Positions 8,234-14,176 of a stretch of 14,176 nucleotides of DNA are shown one piece after another (the stretch's first letter is position 1; each line of letters begins with the position of its first letter). The notes beneath the pieces were generated by a model, which was given only the letters and a program-made list of their open reading frames with translations, did not search any database and had not been told where the DNA came from. Source of the stretch: Reddybacter sp041622675 (GTDB taxonomy: Bacteria > Pseudomonadota > Gammaproteobacteria > Pseudomonadales > Porticoccaceae); the NCBI GenBank assembly GCA_041622675.1, contig JBFJYH010000060.1, positions 1-14,176 on the forward strand, written 5' to 3'. Position numbers and translations under genes: made by a program.

Positions 8234-8271
8234 GCAATAAAAAAGGGGCTAATTAGCCCCTTTTTTATTGC
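8234..8271. terminator. Perfect palindromic bidirectional intrinsic terminator
   Basis: The 38 bases form a perfect inverted repeat with 19-base arms. The core is AGGGGCTAATTAGCCCCT, flanked by six A on the left and six T on the right, then TATTGC. On either strand this gives a GC-rich stem followed by a U-tract. It sits between the convergent LLM gene (stop at 8195) and phosphotransferase gene (stop at 8321), exactly where a two-way terminator is expected. Confidence 0.95.
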
Positions 8272-8320
8272 TCGAACTCTGGTTGAAGACAAGCCTTGAA
8301 TGACAAGAGTTAAGATCCAA

Positions 8321-9373
8321 CTAGCCCGCCATTTCCTCGACCAATTGCCAGGCTCTATCGGCGCGATTGCGACACTCATCGCCATAGGTCAACGCTGACT
8401 CAGAACTGGCATTACCGTCCAGGCCGCGCTTGTAAACCCCCTGCACAATGGCTGCAGAACGGAATAAGTTATAGACCACATAAAAAAGCCAGTTATCGAT
8501 TTTATCGCGCCCTGCGTGCTTGCAATATTCAGCAACCATTTCATCTTGATTGGGAATACCCAGACTTTCGCGCTGTGGCCCGCGCAGGCGCACCTCGCCA
8601 TAAAAATCGGCATAAAACTCCATACAACTGTAACCAAGATCAGCCAGGGGGTGGCCCAGGGTCGACAACTCCCAGTCGAGCACCGCAACAATGCGCGGCT
8701 CGGTGGGGTGAAACACCATATTGGCCAGGCGAAAGTCACCGTGGGCAATGGTCGTTTCGCTCGACTCAGGCAGGTGTTTGGGGATCCACTCGAGCAAATT
8801 ATCCATGCTCGCCAGCTTATCAATCTCGGCTGCTTTATATTGCTTGCTCCAGCGCGAATATTGGCGCTCGTAATAATTGCCGGGGCGGCCAAAGCTCTCA
8901 AGGCCCACCGCCTTGTAATCCACGGCATGCACTTTAGCGAGAACACGCATCATGTCGAGGTACATTTCACGGCGATCAGCGGAGCTGACATCGGGCAGTA
9001 AAATCTCGGAATAAATTCGCCCCTCAACCATCGCCATGACATAAAATTTAGTGCCAATAACATTGGCGTCATCGCACAGGCAAAGCATTTCGGGCACCGG
9101 TACCTCGGTGTCCCACAGGGCCTTCATAATGCGGTATTCGCGATCGACCTGGTGGGCTGAAGGCAACAACTTTCCAGGCGGCTGCTTACGCATCACGTAC
9201 ACCCCCGAACCACAGTGCAATTTAAAGGTGGGGTTGCTCTGGCCACCATCAAACTGCTGAATTTTCAGCGGACCTTTAAAACCATCAATATTTTTTTCGA
9301 GGTAACTTAGCAACGCCGTTTCATCAAACTCATGACCCGCGCGTACCGCCGTTAATTCCGTGGTAGCACTCAT
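8321..9373 (-). CDS. Phosphotransferase family protein (APH/choline kinase fold, ACAD10/11-like)
   Basis: 350-residue protein of the aminoglycoside-phosphotransferase (APH) superfamily, close to the group resembling the kinase domain of ACAD10/ACAD11, which phosphorylates 4-hydroxy fatty acyl-CoAs. The ATP lobe shows FDGGQSNPTFKL and YVMRKQPPGKLLPSAHQVDREYRIM. The catalytic loop is HGDFRLAN (His211 to Asn218, with Asp213 as base), and the metal site is LDWELSTLGHPL (Asp233). Bacterial homologues often sit with acyl-CoA dehydrogenases and lipid-degradation genes, so lipid metabolism is likelier than antibiotic resistance. Two in-frame ATGs exist at 9379 and 9373. AGGGGG touches the first but lies 6 bases from the second, so 9373 is chosen. 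It is divergent from the second LLM gene. Confidence 0.9.
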   Translation of the reverse strand: MSATTELTAVRAGHEFDETALLSYLEKNIDGFKGPLKIQQFDGGQSNPTFKLHCGSGVYVMRKQPPGKLLPSAHQVDREYRIMKALWDTEVPVPEMLCLCDDANVIGTKFYVMAMVEGRIYSEILLPDVSSADRREMYLDMMRVLAKVHAVDYKAVGLESFGRPGNYYERQYSRWSKQYKAAEIDKLASMDNLLEWIPKHLPESSETTIAHGDFRLANMVFHPTEPRIVAVLDWELSTLGHPLADLGYSCMEFYADFYGEVRLRGPQRESLGIPNQDEMVAEYCKHAGRDKIDNWLFYVVYNLFRSAAIVQGVYKRGLDGNASSESALTYGDECRNRADRAWQLVEEMAG

Positions 9374-9379
9374 ATCCAT

Positions 9380-9385
9380 CCCCCT
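9380..9385 (-). promoter_or_regulatory. Start-deciding Shine-Dalgarno of the phosphotransferase gene
   Basis: AGGGGG on the minus strand leaves no spacer before the ATG at 9379 but 6 bases before the ATG at 9373, which favours the downstream start. Confidence 0.6.
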
Positions 9386-9472
9386 ATAATTATTTAGGCT
9401 CCAGCATACAACTTGAACTTACTTGTCGCAAAATGGGAAACTGCCTTTTATTGATTAACCGAGAAAATATTC

Positions 9473-10492
9473 ATGTCATCAAAGACAAGCACTCTACCCA
9501 AACGCCTTGCCGTCACCTTGCCCGCCAGTCCTTTAGTCAGCGACACTATCGCGCGGGTTAAATGGGCCGAAGCCGAGGGTTATAGCGATGCCTGGTTTGC
9601 CGACGGCGGCGCCCCAGACTCGTTAACCACCGCCGCCGCACTGGCCGCCCACACACAAAGCATTCGCATTGGCGTTGCCGTTACCCCTGTATTCACACGC
9701 ACCCCCGTGGTGTTGGCTGCCACCGCCAACACCCTCGGCCAAGTGTTACCGGGGCGCTTTATTATGGGCCTGGGGGCATCGAGCCAAACCATGATGAACA
9801 ACTGGCACGGCATCCCCCTCGAAAAGCCTGTCACCCGCGTTAAAAACACCGCCATTATGGTGCGCTCTATGCTGGCCGGTGAGAAATCTAACTTTGACCT
9901 CGACGGCCTTTATAGTAAGGGCTATCGGCAAGACCCCATCGACCGGCCACCACCCCTTTATCTCGCCGCCCTGCGCCCGAAAATGATTGAAATGGCAGCG
10001 GAGATTGGCGATGGCGTGATCTTCAACCTTTGGCCCCAGCGCGCCCTCGCCAAAATGGTCGAGCACGTCAAGATCGGTGCCGAAAAAGCGGGTAAAGACT
10101 GGCGGTCGGTCGAAATCGTCAACCGCGCCATGGTGCTGGTTACCGATGACAAAGCCGCGGCCCGCAATTTATTTCGCGCCGCCTTCGCCCCCTATTACGC
10201 GACACCGGTGTACAACAAATTTCTCGCCTGGGCGGGCTTTGACGCCGCGGCCGATGACATTACCGCCGGTTGGGCAGCGAAAGACCGGCAGAAAACAGCG
10301 GGCGCCATGAGTGATGCTCTGATTGATGAAATCGCCGTTATTGGCAGCCCCGAAGAATGCCGCGCACGTTTACAGGCCGATATGGATACCGGTATTCACA
10401 CACAGATCATTGCGCCACTGGCCGGGGCCAGTGAAGTGGACACGCAACGTACGCTAGAGGCGTTTACGGCCGCTAACTTTAAGCCAGTATAA
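9473..10492 (+). CDS. LLM class oxidoreductase (second luciferase-like enzyme)
   Basis: 339-residue luciferase-like TIM-barrel oxidoreductase, clearly paralogous to the enzyme at 7155-8195. It shares GRFIMGLGASSQTMMNNWHG (residues 94-113) and KPVTRVK with that protein. A WAEAEGYSDAWFADGG segment (31-46) and a PLYLAALRPKMIEMAAEIGDGVIFN segment in the second half match the fold. The first ~10 residues precede the first strand (RLAVTLPAS). The ATG at 9473 has only a weak GAG upstream, but no better start is seen. F420 or FMN dependence and substrate are unknown. The start lies about 100 bases from the divergent phosphotransferase start, so the two may share a control region. Confidence 0.87.
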   Translation: MSSKTSTLPKRLAVTLPASPLVSDTIARVKWAEAEGYSDAWFADGGAPDSLTTAAALAAHTQSIRIGVAVTPVFTRTPVVLAATANTLGQVLPGRFIMGLGASSQTMMNNWHGIPLEKPVTRVKNTAIMVRSMLAGEKSNFDLDGLYSKGYRQDPIDRPPPLYLAALRPKMIEMAAEIGDGVIFNLWPQRALAKMVEHVKIGAEKAGKDWRSVEIVNRAMVLVTDDKAAARNLFRAAFAPYYATPVYNKFLAWAGFDAAADDITAGWAAKDRQKTAGAMSDALIDEIAVIGSPEECRARLQADMDTGIHTQIIAPLAGASEVDTQRTLEAFTAANFKPV

Positions 10493-10547
10493 ATACCTCA
10501 AATGAGTTATGGCTGATGATTAAAAGGGTAGCAACGGATGCCCCCTA

Positions 10548-10615
10548 CTCATGACCCGCTGTCAATACATCCCTGTACGCTCGGTGTCGGCATCCCTGCC
10601 TACGACGGTCATGAG
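10548..10615. repeat. Inverted-repeat-bounded element, probable dispersed repeat (REP/MITE-like)
   Basis: CTCATGACC at 10548-10556 is matched by GGTCATGAG at 10607-10615. Three further outward bases extend the pairing to 11 of 12. Inside, CATCCCTG occurs twice (10568-10575 and 10591-10598), each followed shortly by TACG. The layout of short inverted ends with a structured interior, sitting in a non-coding gap between two genes, resembles small dispersed extragenic repeats of gammaproteobacteria. Only one copy is in this window, so its multi-copy nature is inferred. Confidence 0.5.
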
Positions 10616-10653
10616 CAGAGGACTCCCGCCGCCTCAGACAGACTAATAACTCT

Positions 10654-10657
10654 GGAG
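10654..10657 (+). promoter_or_regulatory. Ribosome binding site of the third LLM gene
   Basis: GGAG lies 7 bases before the ATG at 10665. A closer ATG at 10658 is out of frame with the LLM protein. Confidence 0.65.
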
Positions 10658-10664
10658 ATGAATA

Positions 10665-11588
10665 ATGGCAATTGGTATCGGCCTAGGCCTCGCCCGCTTT
10701 CCCTTTCAACAAGTCGATAATTTCTGGCGCTGGGTCGATTTGTGTGAAGACGGTGGCGTCGACTCCATTTGGCAAACTGATCGGCTGATTTCCGATGAGC
10801 CCTTTCTCGAATGCATCAGCGCTTTGGCCGCCATTGCCGGCGCCACCCAACAACTTAAGTTTGGCATGAACGTCGCCTCCGCTGCCCTGCGTGACCCCCT
10901 GGTGCTGGCCAAGCAATGCGCCACCATCGACTTTCTCAGCAAGGGTCGTATGCTGCCAGCCTTTGGTATCGGCAGCGCTCGTGCCCCAGAGTGGCAGGCC
11001 ACTGGGCGCTCCACCAAAGGCCGAGGCAAGCGCACCGACGAAGCCCTCGACATTATCAGCCAGCTTTGGCGCGGCGGCCCAGTCAGCCTCGACGGGGAGC
11101 ACTATCAATATCGCGACGCGATGATTTCACCCTTACCTGCACAGACCGAACTCCCCTTGTGGATAGGCGGTAGTAGTGAAGCGGCCATTAAACGCACCGC
11201 ACGAATTGGCACCGGCTGGCAGGCTGGCCTGGAGTCACCCCAACAAGCCGGGCTAGCGAAAAAAGCCATTGTAAAAGCACTCAAAGAAATTGGCCGCCAT
11301 ATTGATGACGACCACTACGGCACCGGTTTTTTCTTTTACTTTGGCGAGGCCAGCGATGACATCGCCCAGCGTGAGCTGGCCCGCTTCAGTCAATTGGCCC
11401 CGGGTAAAGACCTCAGTCACACCGTTGCCATTGGTGCCGAACAAATTCACCAACGCATTAACGACTATGCAAAAGAAGGTATTTCAAAATTCATTCTGCG
11501 CCCCATGGGTAATGATGACGCTGATTTACTCAAACAAACACGCTTACTGATTGAACAAATATTGCCAGCGTTTACAACACCGGCGTAA
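10665..11588 (+). CDS. LLM class oxidoreductase (third, different subfamily)
   Basis: 307-residue luciferase-like oxidoreductase that is shorter than and distinct from the other two. Visible parts are the first strand MAIGIGLGLARFPF, DLCEDGGVDSIWQTDRL (residues 25-41), DFLSKGRMLPAFGIGSARAPEW (89-110), the GKRTDEALDIISQLWRGGPVSLDGEHYQY segment, and LPLWIGGSSEAAIKRTARIGTGW near 164-186. These fit the general LLM F420/FMN-dependent fold. The GASGP/WHG motifs of the other two enzymes are replaced by GSARAPEW. A GGAG site 7 bases upstream supports the ATG. It follows the second LLM gene after 172 bases containing a repeat element, so co-transcription is possible but not proven. Confidence 0.88.
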   Translation: MAIGIGLGLARFPFQQVDNFWRWVDLCEDGGVDSIWQTDRLISDEPFLECISALAAIAGATQQLKFGMNVASAALRDPLVLAKQCATIDFLSKGRMLPAFGIGSARAPEWQATGRSTKGRGKRTDEALDIISQLWRGGPVSLDGEHYQYRDAMISPLPAQTELPLWIGGSSEAAIKRTARIGTGWQAGLESPQQAGLAKKAIVKALKEIGRHIDDDHYGTGFFFYFGEASDDIAQRELARFSQLAPGKDLSHTVAIGAEQIHQRINDYAKEGISKFILRPMGNDDADLLKQTRLLIEQILPAFTTPA

Positions 11589-11775
11589 TTAATAGATTGG
11601 TTTTAAACCCTACCTCGGGACTCATTTAACACGACACATGAGCACTATTGCTTTATCCCATAAAACCAATATATTGGGGGCAAAAAAAAATCGGCGCCAA
11701 GGAATGCTATACCGCTCACGCTGTTTGACGCCCCAGATTCGGCACATAGACCAACCAGTTTCGCATTCCGAACAT

Positions 11776-11793
11776 AAACCGACTGGTCGGTTT
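11776..11793. promoter_or_regulatory. 18-base perfect palindrome, TetR-type operator candidate
   Basis: AAACCGAC-TG-GTCGGTTT, 8-base arms around a 2-base centre, lies 38 bases before the ATG of the OLD-family gene. The ACCGAC/GTCGGT core has the form of operators bound by TetR-family repressors. A TACTAT hexamer at 11812-11817 could be a -10, but it lies very close to the ribosome binding site. No TetR gene is in the window. Confidence 0.55.
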
Positions 11794-11821
11794 ACTAGTA
11801 GTTAAATTCTGTACTATGCAT

Positions 11822-11826
11822 AAGGA
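11822..11826 (+). promoter_or_regulatory. Ribosome binding site of the OLD-family gene
   Basis: AAGGA with a 5-base spacer before the ATG at 11832 supports that start. Confidence 0.65.
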
Positions 11827-11831
11827 ATTAC

Positions 11832-13556
11832 ATGAAGTTTGAAAGTCTGAGGATAAGGAACTACCGAACTCTAGGAAGTGAGCAATTTATTGATTTAAGG
11901 AATGGCCTTACCATAGTTGGACCAAATAGTAGCGGGAAGACTAATATTCTCAAAGCTGTGGAGATGATGTTTACCGGCTATGAGAATATATTAGGGTACG
12001 ATGCTAAACGAGATTTAACCTTTGGGGTGTCGTCAGGGCAAACTAGTCTCGTCGCCGGCTTTATTGGTGATCGAGAGACAGACAGGGATTTCTTCGAACT
12101 ATATGATGAATTAAACTCAATGCTGGAAGAGCCTAAAGAGCTTGAAACTAGTTTCTCATTATATTTGTCATTTGCCAAATCAGGAAAGCCTTTGTATCGT
12201 TTTTTCTCAAACGAGAAAATGAAAAAGGAATTTCAAGCACAGTTTTCCAGAAAACAAATAAACGCTGTAAATATTCTGTTAGAAAAATTTGTTTGTCATT
12301 ATGTACCATCATCAAAAAGTATTGGTGATTTATATTCAACATTACTCCTCCCGCTTATCAAGCGCTCTGTTACCAGGGTACTGACCGACAAAATTGATGA
12401 AATAAATAACAATTTATCAGATATATCTAAAGCCCTTGACAACCAATTGAGAATAGCAGGACTTCCACATATTAAATCTCAATTTAGTTTGCCAAATAAC
12501 TCAATGGAAGAGCTAATAGATCGGTTTGAATTTCACCTTTCAGACCCAAACAAAACAAGTATTGATAGGAAAGGAATGGGAATTCAGGCATCTGCTATAT
12601 TGGCTTCTTTTCTTTGGATAACCAAAGAGGAGTTGAAACTGAAGAAAAGCACGGTATGGCTGATTGAAGAACCTGAATCGTATCTTCATCCCCAACTAGC
12701 TGAATCTTGTCATCGAATGCTTGAACAGCTGCGCACTGAATCACTCTTGGTGACCACAACTCATTCTTTAGGTTTTGTTGCACAAGATCCAAGAAAAGTG
12801 GTTGGAACTGAACTAAACAATGAGCACACGCGAGTTATTCAATATAAGTCATACGTTGAAGCCACTTCATCAATTAGAAATGCTTTGGGTGTGAGATTTA
12901 GTGATTACTATAATTTAGGATTGTTAAATATATTCGTTGAGGGAAAGTCTGATCGCGAGATCTTTCAATGGTTTTTAAAGCTAGTTCAACAAGATGATGA
13001 CGGAAACTATAAGTGGCCTTGCGTAAGGAATTCAGAATTTTTAGATTTTACCGGTGTGTCAGGAATGAAAGGGTTTATGAAAGCTACTTACGAATTTATT
13101 GCCAACGAAAGGCCTGTCGTAACTATTTTGGATGGCGACACGGCTGGCGATAATACTAGAAGAGAATTGCAAGGTTATTTGGGGAACAAAAAAGTACCGT
13201 TTCAGGCAAACAAAGATTTTATCAGCCTACACACAGGCTTTTCGTTAGAGGGGTTTTTTCCTCATGAATGGATCATTGAAGCACATGATAGACATACAGA
13301 TTGGTTTGGTAATGACTTCTCTATAGATGTCGAAGGAAGACTTCAACCATTTAGCATGAAGAATGAAAAAAGCAAAATCCAGCTTAGAAACTATCTGATT
13401 GATAAAGCTAACAGTCAAGAAAACCTTAGCTGGATTACTAGGTTTTGTCAGGTTTTTGATGTTCTAGAATCAGCTCTTTCAGCAAGCTACAAAAGAGTCT
13501 ATGGGCTTGAATTCGAAACTAATAATTTAAGGTCACTAACGCTCGCCGCAAATTGA
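11832..13556 (+). CDS. OLD-family ATP-dependent endonuclease (AAA/ABC-type ATPase plus TOPRIM)
   Basis: 574-residue protein with the domain order of OLD (overcoming lysogenization defect) nucleases. The N-terminal ATPase has Walker A GPNSSGKT (residues 30-37), a KGMGIQASAI stretch at the signature position, Walker B/D-loop WLIEEPESYLHPQ (276-288) and an H-loop TTTHS with His311. The C-terminal TOPRIM domain has VEGKSD with Glu370 and ILDGDTAGD with Asp434 and Asp436, so the nuclease metal site looks intact. The size also fits Gabija GajA, but no UvrD-like gajB follows; the next gene is convergent. A single-gene class 1 OLD protein is therefore the best reading. The gene is much more AT-rich than its neighbours, suggesting horizontal transfer. 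Role inferred: anti-phage or DNA-damage-related nuclease. Confidence 0.85.
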   Translation: MKFESLRIRNYRTLGSEQFIDLRNGLTIVGPNSSGKTNILKAVEMMFTGYENILGYDAKRDLTFGVSSGQTSLVAGFIGDRETDRDFFELYDELNSMLEEPKELETSFSLYLSFAKSGKPLYRFFSNEKMKKEFQAQFSRKQINAVNILLEKFVCHYVPSSKSIGDLYSTLLLPLIKRSVTRVLTDKIDEINNNLSDISKALDNQLRIAGLPHIKSQFSLPNNSMEELIDRFEFHLSDPNKTSIDRKGMGIQASAILASFLWITKEELKLKKSTVWLIEEPESYLHPQLAESCHRMLEQLRTESLLVTTTHSLGFVAQDPRKVVGTELNNEHTRVIQYKSYVEATSSIRNALGVRFSDYYNLGLLNIFVEGKSDREIFQWFLKLVQQDDDGNYKWPCVRNSEFLDFTGVSGMKGFMKATYEFIANERPVVTILDGDTAGDNTRRELQGYLGNKKVPFQANKDFISLHTGFSLEGFFPHEWIIEAHDRHTDWFGNDFSIDVEGRLQPFSMKNEKSKIQLRNYLIDKANSQENLSWITRFCQVFDVLESALSASYKRVYGLEFETNNLRSLTLAAN

Positions 13557-13675
13557 GACGTTAAGACCACCAAAACCAATGGAAGCGATTTTGACAACCC
13601 AGTAAAACCTGATCACCCCCTACATAAGCAGACCTTTAAAAGCCCGCATGAATGTCGATTTCAATACGCCTTTGA

Positions 13676-13951
13676 TCACCCTCTTTTGATACGCACGACT
13701 TTCATCACTTCAAAACTGATGCCTGCGACAGTTTCCTGCTCAGGGTAATAAGTCATATTCACTCTTGCACCCTTTAAACTTTGATAATTACCTCTGCGTT
13801 TAAACTTAAACGGCACATCGCAATCTTCGACCATTAGTGTGTGTAGAACCCATTCGCCTTGCTCGCGTTGCACATGTGACAACACTTTCAGTAATTCTGA
13901 GTGAGTCAAATTTTGGTTTTTTTCTACTAATTTTTTGGGGTCTGATTGCAT
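13676..13951 (-). CDS. Hypothetical small protein, 91 residues
   Basis: Not recognised. The product has a polar, helix-prone first half (MQSDPKKLVEKNQNLTHSELLKVLSHVQREQGEWVLHTLMVE). The second half looks like a short beta-rich domain with PFKFKRRGNYQSLKGARVNMTYYPEQE and a basic end, VMKVVRIKRG. There is no signal peptide or membrane segment. The start lacks a clear Shine-Dalgarno. An AT-rich stretch upstream could hold a promoter (TTAACT, 18-base gap, TAAAAT, read on the minus strand), but the match is only moderate. It converges on the OLD-family gene with 119 bases between stops and lies downstream of the yebC-like gene on the same strand. Likely real because of its length and ordered composition; function unknown. 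Confidence 0.65.
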   Translation of the reverse strand: MQSDPKKLVEKNQNLTHSELLKVLSHVQREQGEWVLHTLMVEDCDVPFKFKRRGNYQSLKGARVNMTYYPEQETVAGISFEVMKVVRIKRG

Positions 13952-14029
13952 AATGAATATTCTATAATTTTAAAACCAAAATTTAATACGAGTTAAGCTA
14001 AAGAATACTTAAGGGCAATAATCCCCTAT

Positions 14030-14080
14030 AAAAAAGGCCCTGTACTGAATGCTGAATTTACACATGCAATATTGGGCCTG
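14030..14080 (-). terminator. Possible intrinsic terminator downstream of the yebC-like gene
   Basis: Read on the minus strand, AGGCCC (14079-14074) pairs with GGGCCT (14040-14035), which runs into six T (14035-14030). The 33-base loop is unusually long for a rho-independent terminator. It is placed 35 bases after the yebC-like stop, which is suitable. Confidence 0.4.
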
Positions 14081-14113
14081 ATTCTAATCTTTAGCGCCGA
14101 TTAATCATCTGCG

Positions 14114-14176
14114 CTAGGGCAATTCAATGTTGTGGAAGACCCGTTGTACGTCGTCCAACTCGTCGAGCATTTCTAA
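14114..14176 (-). CDS. YebC/PmpR family protein, C-terminal fragment (cut by window end)
   Basis: The last 20 codons of a leftward gene are open to the window edge and end with TAG at 14116-14114. They encode LEMLDELDDVQRVFHNIELP, which matches the characteristic C-terminus of YebC/PmpR-family proteins (a mLe..DDVQ.VyHN.e pattern). The family acts in transcription regulation and, for some members, in relieving ribosome stalling. It could be the ruvC-linked YebC or a YeeN-type paralogue. No ruvC follows it here: the next same-strand gene is the small unknown protein, which mildly favours a paralogue. Confidence 0.8.
   Translation of the reverse strand, partial: LEMLDELDDVQRVFHNIELP

Noticed and set aside
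8516..9001. 161-codon plus-strand open frame opposite the phosphotransferase gene
   Set aside because: It is antisense to a gene with clear kinase motifs, and its translation has no recognisable domain.
8321..9373. Aminoglycoside resistance kinase
   Set aside because: The APH fold is present, but the sequence pattern resembles the ACAD10/11-like lipid-associated group and the neighbours are metabolic oxidoreductases.
10538..10720. 60-codon open frame starting MPPTHDPLS between two LLM genes
   Set aside because: It runs through the inverted-repeat element and into the third LLM gene in another frame, has no ribosome binding site, and ends in low-complexity Arg/Pro and Ser residues.
11832..13556. 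Gabija system
   Set aside because: The OLD-like protein fits GajA in size and domains, but no UvrD-like GajB follows. The downstream gene is small, convergent and unrelated.

Overview
The window looks like a chromosomal segment of a free-living, probably marine, gammaproteobacterium. GreB carries a Pseudomonas-style N-terminal extension, YciH/SUI1, YajQ and YebC proteins are present, and there is a cluster of luciferase-like oxidoreductases with a phosphotransferase-family protein of the kind seen in marine Cellvibrionales-type genomes. The lineage is an inference from gene content only. No tRNA, rRNA or CRISPR array was seen.

Left part (1-6122), housekeeping and signalling. A quinone oxidoreductase cut by the window edge is followed by a tight rightward unit yciH - S9 peptidase - greB (junction gaps 0 and 8 bases). 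It meets a leftward HD-GYP c-di-GMP phosphodiesterase tail to tail. After a roughly 400-base divergent intergenic region comes yajQ, whose family includes c-di-GMP binders.

Middle part (6162-11588), accessory redox and lipid-type metabolism. It holds an SDR dehydrogenase (-), an LLM oxidoreductase (+), a phosphotransferase-family protein (-) and two more LLM oxidoreductases (+). A perfect 38-base palindromic bidirectional terminator (8234-8271) separates the first LLM gene from the phosphotransferase gene. A 68-base repeat-like element bounded by inverted repeats (10548-10615) lies between the last two LLM genes. The set suggests oxidation of a lipid, sterol or xenobiotic-like substrate, but the substrate cannot be read from the sequence.

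Right part (11589-14176), a likely acquired segment. An AT-rich gene for a stand-alone OLD-family ATPase/TOPRIM nuclease (a defence-type protein) has an 18-base perfect TetR-type palindrome just upstream. It converges on a small uncharacterised gene (-). The last 63 bases encode the C-terminus of a YebC/PmpR-family regulator (-), too short to be noticed as an ordinary ORF.

No clearly new multi-gene system is visible. The best candidates for a second look are the solitary OLD nuclease with its palindrome, the three-LLM cluster without visible F420 genes, and the inverted-repeat element at 10548-10615.
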